Below are positions 23,690 to 33,391 of a stretch of 64,000 bases of DNA, one piece after another. The first letter of the stretch is position 1; every line of letters begins with the position of its first letter. The DNA lies in contig CAKJVC010000166.1 of NCBI GenBank assembly GCA_918026815.1, forward strand, positions 21,870 to 85,869. The letters run 5' to 3'. The DNA is from Chalara sp. BL73 (Eukaryota; Ascomycota; Leotiomycetes; Helotiales). The notes under the pieces were generated by a model, which saw only the letters and a list, made by a program, of their open reading frames with translations, had not been told where the DNA came from and searched no databases. The translations under genes and the position numbers were made by a program.

Positions 23690-23880
23690 TATATGTTTAG
23701 CATATGTTCAGCATATGTTCAGCATGTACAGTATATGTTTAGTATTTAAAGCATATATTCAGTATTTGTAGTACATGTTTAGTATTTAAAACACATGTTC
23801 AGTATATGTTTAGTATATGTTCAGTATTTGTAGTACATGTTCAGTATTGAAGCACATGTTCAGTATATGTTTAGCATATG
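23690..23880. repeat. AT-rich tandem repeats inside the element
   Basis: Short units of the type CATATGTTCAG, TATATGTTTAG and TATTTAAAACA alternate over about 190 bp. They form an imperfect tandem array with a longer period of about 30 bp, which merges into the palindrome at 23845-23910. Confidence 0.8.
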
Positions 23881-23910
23881 CTAAACATATACTGAACATG
23901 TGCTTCAATA
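23845..23910. repeat. Perfect 66-bp palindrome
   Basis: The segment from TATTGAAGCACATG to CATGTGCTTCAATA is identical to its own reverse complement, centred between 23877 and 23878 on CATATG. It has no spacer, so it could extrude as a cruciform. It sits near the middle of the transposable element. Confidence 0.93.
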
Positions 23911-24173
23911 AATTTCTACTTACACTAAACTTATTTGTTTATTTAATTACAAATTCACTTGCAATAGTTTTTATAGTCGAATTAATTAAGCAACGCAAAA
24001 GTACAGATTTAGTTAAAAGTTATATTGTACGCGTTGCTATAAAAAACGCGTTTCGCGTTATTTTGGTGTGGCTTATTTTATGCTTGGCATATGCCGGAGT
24101 AAGGTTTCTACCCTGGCTGAACTCTTAAAGCTATAATTTCTACCCTGGGCCAAGTTTTTTTGCCAAGGAACGC

Positions 24174-24212
24174 TCTACCCTGGCCAAGCTTTTCTCTACC
24201 CTGGCCGAGCTG
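24174..24212 (-). repeat. Right terminal inverted repeat (39 bp core)
   Basis: Reverse complement of 23413-23451 with no mismatch. It is followed by GAACCCG and then the direct repeat CACCAAGACGG. Confidence 0.92.
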
Positions 24213-25792
24213 GAACCCGCACCAAGACGGAACATATACTGGTTTGATATCAAGTAAGTCAATGCATCCGGATCAGGATTAGTGAATTTTGCTGCTGTTG
24301 ATGCCTGCCCATTAACAATCTCGCGTACCGGAACGTTGAGGTGCGGTATTGTCAAGGGACTTGTAGAACCGTTCGTATCGAAGAATATGACGTCGTCCCC
24401 CTGGAAAAATTTGTTCAGAAGTGGTGTTGTGTGGAATTGTAAAACTGTCGCAGCTAGTTGCCTAGCGAGTCGAAGCCGTTCATACTGGAGAAAACCATCA
24501 TCCTGTGAGGTACGTGTCTTGGAGAGCATAAGCTGTGTTAGGGATACTGGTGATGATTTGATATTACCTGCTTTCTGTCTACTTTGAAAGGCCGGACCCA
24601 TATATACAACATGTTTACATCCCTTTGATCTCTCAAGATAGCCCAGATGCCTAGAAGTCATATGTTCCATTCTCTGGAGGTGCTTACACAGGTCTTTTTG
24701 AATACAGAAGTCAGGCATCCCTTCTTCTACAGTGAAGTTTTGCACTTCTGTGATCATTGATGAAGGAACTGTGGCAAATCTGACAGCCTGTGTTTTAATT
24801 CTTTTATTCGATGATGTAAGTGTTTGTGAAATGGCATGTTTCAATTGGTGTGTTATTTGCTGCTTACATCCATTGAGCATTTCTGGTTTTGTGGAATCAT
24901 TAATAGAATCAGTGAAAATCGTATTTATTGTAATCCACACAGGTTTTGACGCTAAAGCATAATTTGTGTGTGTAAATGCCAAATCGAAGTGAACGAGGGT
25001 GCAATTTTTCTCTTCGGACTTAACATTAAGTAGCCCAAGACGAAAATACGCCTGGTGCTCTCTATGTGTTGTACAAGCCTTCGCTAGCGCGTCATGTAAC
25101 TGCATGGATGCTTTTCTCACTATTTGGCAATCTCTCAACATCTGAGTGCTCATCGGTGGAGCAGAAATTGAGATCTCGGAATGATCGATACTTTTGAGTT
25201 CTTCGGTTTGTTTAGCGAGTATGCGGAAATCGTGGTTTGCCTCCCGGAGTCCTCGCAAGGTTTGGTCCAGGCGTGACTCTGAAATGCTGAACTTGATCTT
25301 CTTCCAGATCCTTGATCTCCAGGCGGGATCTTTTAATGAATGGTGCTACGTGGAGCAAATTAGCGATAGCGCAGCAACATAATATTGCGTATAACTTACT
25401 GGAATTGATTGCTGTATTGCTGAGCTGAATTCTGTGGACCCAGCTTTCAACTCTTCTAGTCTGCTTATCATAAGACTAACGATTGTTTTGCATGATGAAA
25501 GAGACTCTCCCAACTGCCGATCAAATCTCTGCTTGAGATCTGAGTTCTCCCACGACGGGTGCTCCGCGTCATTCAACATATGCTGGGCATCCTGGCGGCC
25601 CACGAGTAGTGCCAAGAGCAATACACATTGGCTAACAAATATTGTTCTTTGCGTTTCAACCTGCTGCTGATAAAGCTTGAGATCAGGAGAAAAGTTTTTG
25701 TATCGTCTAAATGGTTTCACTGCGTCGTTGAAGTGTGTTGCTGCGGTGATCAATAGCGGCAGAGCTCCTAAAACGACGCCGGCTACCTCCAT

Positions 25793-25938
25793 TTGGACGC
25801 TCTAAATTGGCCTATCTAAGTGAGAGAATATCGAGGGCTGTAAATATAATTGCTTATATTCGTTTGTGCATATTGGAGTAATTCTTCGTCTTAAGATACT
25901 TTTTGGGGTGATATCACAAGGCTGAGCGGGCTGTTGCG
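25793..25938. promoter_or_regulatory. Short intergenic region of the divergent DUF7580/zinc-finger pair
   Basis: Only 146 bp separate the two start codons, so any promoter must be shared. The sequence is AT-rich near the DUF7580 start. It would be shorter still if the zinc-finger start lies upstream of 25939. Confidence 0.5.
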
Positions 25939-28737
25939 ATGCAGGTTGACTGCAAGGCATCATGTTGGGCTGCAGTTGCTTCCAGAAAGCAAAATCGACT
26001 GAAATCATATGATAACCGAATTGATAGTTTTTATTTGTTGAACTGTACATCTAGAAAGCTAACACGACAGGCACTTACTTATTTTGAAGAGGCATATCAT
26101 CAGCTGTCCGCATCTACCACATTTTCTGTTGACATCTTGTTTGATCAGTCACAACGCCGGCTTCTAAAGACACTTGAAAAAGTGAGAATCTCATATTTCT
26201 ACTTGTATAAATGTCAGCATACTTGAGAAAGAAGATAACATCTTACCTTGAGGAATGGATTGATGGAACTAGAATTTGTAGCGATCAACCAGATCCCCCA
26301 AACGAACTTATCGCTCGTTCCAGACTCACACTCGATTTATCGGATCAGATCATTACTATGCTCTCATCATCAATCCCTATTCTATCAAGCGAACCGTCTG
26401 CCATCCCTCTGGAAGATATAACATCATTGAAATCGGTACTTAGTGACCTGTATTTATGGGGAGATTCATTTCCCGACGGGCTGTTTGACTGCGTCTTAGA
26501 TGACTACCCTGATATGAAGAAGGCCGTCCTGGAGAGCTTAATGCAAATTGGAATTTCAATCACGACAAGTATGTTTCGTTGAGCTCCTACTGAAGGTAAT
26601 GGTAAACTGAATTATATAGATGTTCTACCATTCTGTGAAAAGCTGTCAACTACTCTTCCGGCAGGCCCACCATCGCCATGGCAGAGAAAAATCAAGATTG
26701 ATGAAAAAAAACTCGAATACCTCCTTGAGTTGAGCAAAATAATCTCTGACAACGATTCCAACAGCTACCCGGACAGCAATTATTATGAAGGTATGCTAGA
26801 AAAGTCTGGCACGCTAGAAGACTTCCACGTTGAATTAACCACTCTTAAGACATATGTAACATGTCTCATGGATCTTCTTCCTACGCTACTAGATACATTA
26901 AACTACGAGCGGATAAAAAATAATCGACTTGATTTGGCACTCCCATGTCCTCCATTTCAAGTGTCTGGTCCAGCTCAAAGCTATGTTTCTCTTGTTCGGG
27001 ACCTATTTGTGAACGCAGATAATCGGCTTATAGAAAGACTAGGTGAGGCAAACTGGCAACGACATGTTGCTTTAAGAAAACGATTGAATGTATTGGAAGA
27101 AGATGGCGATACCGTCCCTGTCGCTGGGCTTCCAGAATCTGTCTTTCAGCCAGTTTCGATATTTCACGATTCCGGACTGGATACCTCCCTTCGTACTGAT
27201 TCACATCGGGCTCCGACGGTAATTTCAAGCTCAACATTTAAATCAACTGCTTCAGAAGAGAGCCACGGCGGTTTTCGAGTCCCGCCTGTTCCAGAAGAGG
27301 TTTCTCTAGGACTCCCATTTCTTTGTACTATTTGTGGCCATATGTTGACTGAAATTAAAAATCGATCTGACTGGAAGTATGGGATATCATATGATGCGAT
27401 TAAAGTCCAAGGCTGATATGTGAACTAGACGCCACGTGTTCTTCGATATAAAGCCATACCTATGTGTACATTCTGATTGCAGAGACTCTTTTACGATATT
27501 CCCAACACGGAAGTTATGGGAGGTACATGAGTTCAGCCACCACCGCAGCGAGCGAAGTTGGACGTGCACGGTCTGCTTTGAAACTTTCGCTAACAAAGAT
27601 AAATGTCGTACTCATATTTCGGAAGCGCACCCTTCTAACACAGTTCATGAGCTTCTAGAACAACATACATTGCAACCAGCAGCGGGACTTGAATGTCCAC
27701 TATGCAGGACCGTACCAGGAAAGTCCAGGAGCCATTATGTAAATCATATTTGCAGACATTTGGAGAACATTGCCTTAGCAGCCTTACCGGGGCATATTTC
27801 CACTCACACAGACGACGAAGGATCGATCAAAGGCCAGCATAACGACCAAGGAGCACTAAGTGTTGTGTCCGAGTCTGTTTTTATAGAAGAACACTCGCAG
27901 AATCAAGGCGGTGGCCAGACGGATGCGGAAAGAGAAAAGCCAAATAAAATTTCCTCTTCTGATGCCATAAACATTCGCCAGGTTAGTGCTACCGAAACTT
28001 GAAACTAATAATGTGCATTATTACTGACTAACACAAAGGAGTTGGAGAAGCCAAACTTTGTACAGATTAAAGTTGGCGAGGGTCGTTGGGACACAATGAA
28101 ATGCGAGCAGAGCAGTGAGAGCGAATTCAACGAGATAACAGCTGAAGCGCTCAAAGCAAGATCACGTCTTGACCGCTGTTACGGCGAATGGATTTTTGCT
28201 ACATGGCGGTTTAACTCGGTTCAAAGAACAACATTCTTCAAGGTTGTGACTCGTGACAGTTCAGTCAGAGCAGACGTAAAACTTGGAAAGTGTTGGTTAG
28301 AACAACAGCTTTCGCTAGATCAAAGGCGTATAGTTTCTAACACGTTATTGAATACACCTTCCCGGATGAGCTCTTCAGGCTTTGAATGGCGCCATACGAC
28401 GATTTCAGATTTAACCACTAATGTGCTTGCGATAGGCCATACAACGGCTTCAGATCCAAAACCTAATGAACTTGTGACAGGCCCTAGGAGCCATAGGATT
28501 CCTGCCAAGCGACGAGGTCCACTATCTATGGAAGATGCCAGAGAAGCATCAGAAATGCGAAAAATAAAGGCATGCTGGTATTGTGTGCTAAATAAAACAA
28601 AGGTATTGCCATCTCGTGAATCAATCTCAGAATGTAAGCTGATATAATTGTTCTGGCAGTGCTCAGTCGAAGCTATCTGCCAGTCTTGTCAACAGGGAAA
28701 TAGGTCTTGTATACGGCGCCGTTTGGACAGCGAATGA
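25939..28737 (+). CDS. C2H2 zinc-finger protein ending in a Zn2Cys6 cluster
   Basis: Six exons (25939-26181, 26232-26568, 26620-27376, 27429-27981, 28039-28602, 28660-28737) give about 843 residues. The N-terminal 400 residues are helical with no named domain. Degenerate C2H2-like fingers follow at about 425-560: FLCTICGHMLTEIKNRSDWK-RH, YLCVHSDC, WTCTVCFETF with HISEAH, and LECPLCRTV with HICRH. This block occurs in many fungal proteins of the NLR/HET neighbourhood. The last 30 residues form CWYC-x6-C-x5-CQSC-x6-C, matching the Zn2Cys6 pattern C-x2-C-x6-C-x5-C-x2-C-x6-C; the final intron falls inside it. A basic stretch (PAKRRGP) precedes the cluster. The first exon and start are the least certain, because exon 1 was joined only by frame and splice signals. 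It is divergent from the disrupted DUF7580 gene. Confidence 0.78.
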
Positions 28738-29410
28738 AATAGTACAGTGCTTGGAATATTATGCTATAAAATATGCTGTAAAATTGACCGCTATTGTTGT
28801 ATATAAATTAACTTTTAAAACAAATACTTAAGCTTAAATATTTGCTACATTTACTATATAAACTAAAAAGCAGTAAACTTTAGTTATTTTGAAAGTTTGT
28901 TTTAAAATATTTTTTATATACGCTTTAAACAATATTTACTATATTAAAAACAATTAAGCTTTTTTTGTAATAATTTTTTTTATATACTAATATAACTAAA
29001 AAGTGTAAACAACCGAAGCGTAAGCGAAGGTCATGATGCCGGATTGAGGGGTTGACAAGCAGGGTATGAGGGGTTACAGAGCTGATATGGAGGAGAGTCG
29101 AAGTCGCATATATAATAGCCTGCTCCTACTCTCTAAAGTTGTTCCTTATATTTTTGTATCCTTCGTAGTAGACCTATAAGGCAGTCATATTCAGTCTATT
29201 GTACGCACTCCCATATGTCTCTATTCTAGCCCGTGACTCCTTGCGTCGTTACAAAAAGTTTTGATTTAAAATTATTATTACAATATATAACTAGTAATTC
29301 CAATTATATAACTATACTAAGTTATGAAAAAAGCTGAAGTAATAAGCTTAATATGCATCGGTACACAAACTTCTCGATTCACGTATAAGAAAAAGCAGGT
29401 CGGTCCCCGC
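28552..29410 (+). repeat. Duplicated segment, copy A (RIP-like decay in its 3' part)
   Basis: Covers the 3' end of the C2H2/Zn2Cys6 gene and its downstream flank. It aligns with 37137-37716 in the same orientation. The noncoding part (about 28760-29340) differs from copy B mainly by C-to-T and G-to-A changes: copy B GAGTCTTGGTCA reads AAACTTTAGTTA here, and copy B AATCATCATCAGGA reads AATTATTATTACAA. A 250-bp LTR interrupts copy A and is absent from copy B. Confidence 0.85.
29004..29253. mobile_element. Solo LTR with 5-bp target duplication
   Basis: The 250-bp segment begins TGTAAACAACC and ends GCGTCGTTACA. It is flanked by AAAAG on both sides (28999-29003 and 29254-29258). The homologous segment at 37.5 kb lacks it, so an empty site is available for comparison. 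It holds a TATATAATAG box near 29109. Base composition is balanced, unlike the AT-biased DNA around it. No internal retroelement genes remain. Confidence 0.85.
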
Positions 29411-31503
29411 CATGAGCTTGCGATACTCGCCGTTGTTACTCTACCTTGGAAACAGCGAGGCAGCGTCGGTGGACATTGACATCCTTTAAATCAGTAAGCT
29501 TCACTCGGGTTCTTAGTATTTCCTTCTGAGGTTGGCCTCCCTTTCTTTGAATCAGTGGCAGGAGTGACGGGCGACACAATATTTTAAGAGCATCAGGTAG
29601 CGCCTGGGGTTTGTCTGAACGATGGTTCTATAGCAACATAGCAGAGTAACTGAGGGACAAACCTTCGATTATTAAGCGATAGAGAATTCATACGCGATGG
29701 CTTTTGTTCTCAGCACTATCTCAAGTCGAAATGATGAAAACGATTGTCTGAAGTCGGGATTATGGGAACCTCGCCCAAAATTGGCGCCATAGTGCAGCGA
29801 GAAACGCGACGTTCAAATAGGCGGCAGGCGAGTCAGTATTATATTGATTTACTAGTCACAACTATCAAACATGCAGATACTCTCGAAGGCCAAGGTGCCA
29901 GTGCTCAAAGCGAACTCTAGAACCACCAATAGCCTCCTCAACCCAATCTCGTAATGAATGCGTGTCAAGGTAACTGTAACGAAAGAGCTATTTTTTAACC
30001 TCTGTTGCAAGGCTATTGAGCTCGCGGTCAATAGCAGTATGACGCCCTGTCACCTGTCAGACTAATAAACCGAGCTAAGATATTGGCATGAAACTACTGA
30101 CCAAGAGTGCGCAGCGACGTGCTTGCCCCAGAGGCGCAAGTTCTCGCTAATAACATGGATATAATAATGCTCTTGGTGTCGATTTGCCCTCTCCATGGTT
30201 GCTTGTGAGTCGGTTCCGCGGTGGCTCCGAAGAAGCCATTCTGGAATTCGTCGGCTGGCAAACGAGGCGCCTTTGTGCCTCACTGTCGAGCATAGTAGTG
30301 GTAGCGGCAGTCGAAGGCATGATGTTTCCTTGATGTAAGATTCAAATATTCAGTATTTTTAGAGGGCTAACGTAAGACTTCCGATATCTCACTGCGGATA
30401 GACTCTGGCAAAATTGATTGTCCAGCTTTGACATATGGCCTTCTATCGCCGACAGAGATAACTACAGGGCTAACATATCAGCATGTATTTTGGATTCAGG
30501 AACGCTATTGGTGATATTACATCTCTTCCAGATTTCTGATAAGGATTGGGAATTAGTTCCACGGTGGACCGTAGATGCAGAAACTTCATGTCGCTCAACC
30601 GCCCTCTTCAACCTGTGGACTGGGAGGAGCCACTCACATATGTGTTGTCGACGTCCGGTTTGTATGTCGTTTCACAGGAAGCTATGTATTTGCTTATAGT
30701 GTACGCGCAACCCCGGCACAATCACGTCTATTGATTATATATACACGCTAGCGCTGATAAATAACAACACTATAAATAGGGTTAATTGGGAGTTATATGT
30801 AAGAGATGCGTGAGGACTACCCCCTCGTACACGGCTCCTTCTCGAGGAATAGTTAGGCCGCCTGCTTTTTTGTTAAATTATACCTTGCTTTTCCATTAAA
30901 TCTTCTTTATTGGCATTATTAAGTATACTCCATGTACCTTTTAAAAGGCTGAAATACTTGTGTAATAGAATATAGGATGCAGTACATCTATGCTCTTCCG
31001 TGTGAAGGAATACACTAACTGCCACTTCTATATCCGGCACGGAAACCATATACCAAGCAAGGCATGTGTGAAGGCTCGCAGGTGCGGCTTTGACCAGCTG
31101 CGGGGTGGGTGTGATTATGAATGCACCGCTTCGTTTTGAAGTAACACCCTTCACGCTTCGCCTTTATGCATGGAGGAAGGTGTGAAGCAAGATATGTTGT
31201 GGTTGCTAACCACAGATGTCAACACTGTCCTTCCCTATTCGTCATTCCCATAATACTGTACTTCACTCAACCCCCACCATCAGCTCGATCTCCTTTTCCC
31301 CGCACAAAGCTTCACTCACTGTTGTACCAAAGTCAGGCTCACAAGCTTGCAGCCGGATTCACTGGTGCCTGCACTGCGCTGCCACCCGTAGTATCGGATC
31401 ATCAATCACGTATCTCTTGCAAACTTCAGCCTTGCGTTAGCTTCAGCTATATACAGCAGCTGCTCCGTCCTAATGCTTCTTTCCGTGATCGGTTTCTTCC
31501 GCT
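29411..31503. other. Noncoding spacer with decayed sequence
   Basis: About 2.1 kb without an intact gene. A minus-strand frame at 30062-30283 contains HVISENLRLWGKHVAAH, which weakly resembles the RFRLWAxNxGAH segment at the start of many fungal C2H2/NLR-neighbourhood proteins and may be a relic. From about 31160 the sequence turns into the decayed 5' part of an aldo/keto reductase: a KLAAGFT-like stretch near 31350 recalls the family but is followed by unrelated codons. Confidence 0.4.
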
Positions 31504-32244
31504 GCGATCTGCGAGAGCGGTGTTCCTCGAGAGGCACTCTTCATCACAACCAAGGTCCAGGACAACGTCCTCAATATTTCGCAAGCCATTGATGAAAGCT
31601 TAAGGAAGCTACAGCTATCGTATGTTGATCTGTGAGTAACCTCGGCCAACCCTGCGCTGGCAAACCATCCAATGCTCACCTAATTCCTTGCAAGGTATCT
31701 TATCCACACGCCCTACTTCGCCAAGAAGGATAAAGGTCTTCAAAAAGCGTGGAAAGACATGGAGGAAGTCCAGAGGGCAGGGAAAGCAAAGTCAATCGGA
31801 GTAAGCAACTATCTGCGACCGCACTTGGAGGCCACCTTTCGCACCGCTGTTTCGCCTCCGGTAATCAACCAGATCGAATTCCAACCATACTTACAACGTG
31901 CGAATTACTACGTGTCTTGGATGCAGGAAAATGGCATCGAAATTGAGGCATTCAAAGGTCTAGCACCCCATACCAAAGGAAAAGGCGGGCCTATTGATCC
32001 ACTACTCGAGACTCTCGCGAAGAAGTATCGCGTCGAGCCGAGCGCCATTCTTCTCAACTGGCACAATCAACAAAACGTAATTGCTATCACGACCACGCGA
32101 AATCCAGCACGCTTGGCCCAGTATCAGAAAGCAGTGACGCGCAGGCTGACGCCTTCTGAGATGGAGGAAATCACGCAGGCCAGGCTTTCACATCACTTCC
32201 GCGCTGCCCAGCAGAAGAAATTCGATGTCAACGATCGTACTTAG
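31504..32244 (+). pseudogene. Aldo/keto reductase, 5' part degenerate
   Basis: NADPH-dependent carbonyl reductase family. Two exons are clear: to 31631 (SGVPREALFITTKVQDNV, SYVDL) and 31695-32244 (YLIHTPYF, KAKSIGVSNYLRPHLEA, INQIEFQPYLQ, a C-terminus ending HFRAAQQKKFDVNDRT). The 63-bp intron has GTGAGT and GCAAG borders. These cover the barrel from strand 3 to the end. The N-terminal part with the catalytic Asp/Tyr (usually GFTHIDTAxxYGTE) is not found intact, and there is no in-frame ATG before 31504. The coding part that remains is not stop-ridden, so decay of the 5' end looks recent. An unrecognised upstream exon would make it a functional gene. Confidence 0.65.
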
Positions 32245-32280
32245 CCTCTTCTATCGATGCGTTTCGTTATGTTTAACTAC

Positions 32281-32722
32281 CTCCACAGTGAAGTTTTGTA
32301 CTTCTGTGATCATTGACAAAGGAACTGTAGCAAACCTGACAGCCTGTGTTTTAATTCTTTTATTCGGTGATGTAAGTGTTTGTGTGATGGCATGTCTCAA
32401 TTGGCGTGTCATTTCTTGTTTACATTCACCGAGTATCTCTGGTTTTGTGGAGTCATTAATGGAACCAGTGAAGATCATACTTACTGCAATCGACGCAGGC
32501 TTTGGTGATTCTAAAACATAGTTTATGTGCATAAGTGCCAAATCAAAGTGAACGCGGGCACCAAATTTCTTTTCAGACTCAACTTTAAATAGGCCAACAA
32601 GAAAATACGCCTGGAGATCTCTATGTGTTGTGCAAGTCTTCATTAGGCCTCGTGATTTTCTCGCTATTTGACAATCTCTCGTCTTCTGGGTGTTCATCGG
32701 CGGAGCGGAATTTGAGGTCTCG
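32281..32722 (-). pseudogene. Relic of the DUF7580 gene (copy B)
   Basis: A 440-bp fragment homologous to codons at 24729-25176 of the split DUF7580 gene, in the same orientation and with high nucleotide similarity by eye. The frame encodes CTTHRDLQAYFLVGL, NDSTKPEILGECKQEMTRQL and RIKTQAVRFATVPLSMITEV, mirroring the parent. A small deletion removes residues after RKS. The homology ends abruptly 36 bp past the aldo/keto reductase stop on one side and at 32722 on the other, so it cannot be a gene by itself. Confidence 0.88.
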
Positions 32723-33391
32723 CACGCGTAAATAGTTTTTGTTACTTACTTGATCTCTTGTCAATAGAGCATTGTATTATATTGTATTGTACCGTACCGG
32801 AGTACTGGCGTGACACAAATCCCCTATGGACGTTATTCCTGTAGTTGAATTGAGCATTAAAATATACCAGTGTAATAAGAGCATTCTTGTACCTGTGGGT
32901 GGCGGGATGACAGTTATGGGCGTCCACTCTAGGAAGTAAGACGACGCGGGGAGAAATAGAAACAGAATCATAGCAAAAATTCACATGGACTGGTGAAAGA
33001 CAGTGTTTAGGTTCATGTGGCAGGCTTGCTCGGAGAAGACGCATTTGGCTCATCTATTATCTCCTCGCTACACAGCTATAATGTACAGACATCATCAGTC
33101 AGAGATATGGAAGGCAGGCCCACTTGTGTAGTAGTGATTTCGGTTGAGGAGATCATGGGTGACATCAGGATTTGCGTTCATCTGAACAACTCATTAATGA
33201 AACCATATAAATGTATATACGGATTGAAACCGCATATTCAATTACAAATTCCTCGATGTATCCCCCTTACTTATGACCAAATAACACCAATCAACAAGTG
33301 TGACTAAATACCAAACATTCGAAAGCACAATTTGGGGGCACGTGGCCAATACCCAGGCAGTTCCATATTCCAATCGTATGAAGCGAGCGTA
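32723..33391. other. Spacer between DUF7580 relic and asparaginase gene
   Basis: About 670 bp with no recognisable gene. A frame at 32742-33053 (-) has no domain. Around 32765-32800 there is a TATTGTATTATATTGTATTG run. Confidence 0.4.

Larger units (their letters stand above)
23408..24219. mobile_element. Non-autonomous fold-back/TIR element inside the DUF7580 gene
   Basis: The roughly 812-bp insert is bounded by long terminal inverted repeats; a perfect 39-bp core lies at 23413-23451 and 24174-24212. Each end also repeats the word GGCCAGGGTAGA twice. The flanks carry the direct repeat CACCAAGACGG at 23397-23407 and 24220-24230. The true target duplication is 8-11 bp, because its edge overlaps the similar element ends (GGGGTTACAG left, CGGGTTCCAG right). 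An 8- or 9-bp duplication would fit hAT or Mutator superfamilies. The interior has no transposase frame; it is AT-rich with tandem repeats and a 66-bp palindrome. Confidence 0.9.
23095..25792 (-). pseudogene. DUF7580-type gene split by a transposon
   Basis: The N-terminus (MEVAGVVLGALPLLITAATH) and the C-terminal half (RLARQLAATVLQFHTTPLL) resemble fungal DUF7580 proteins, a family without a defined activity. Exon 1 is 25792-25400. After a 54-bp intron, exon 2 starts at 25345 and runs to about 24231, where an 0.8-kb element interrupts it. Coding resumes at 23396 and ends at 23095 (TGA). Removing the element with one copy of the direct repeat keeps the frame through ...QYMFRLG/VIMIELAYQTPL..., a natural continuation for the family. 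As it stands, translation enters the element and stops within about 30 codons. The gene is head-to-head with a zinc-finger gene, 146 bp between starts. The hydrophobic N-terminal helix recalls HeLo/SesA-like fungal death domains, but that link is inference. Confidence 0.85.

Noticed and set aside
23817..24128. Open frame inside the transposable element as a transposase
   Set aside because: The frame starts inside the palindrome/tandem array and has no DDE or zinc-finger motif; hydrophobicity comes from AT-rich repeats.
30062..30283. Minus-strand open frame with ENLRLWGKHVAAH
   Set aside because: Only one short stretch resembles the N-terminus of fungal C2H2-neighbourhood proteins; no start, no continuation and no splice partners.
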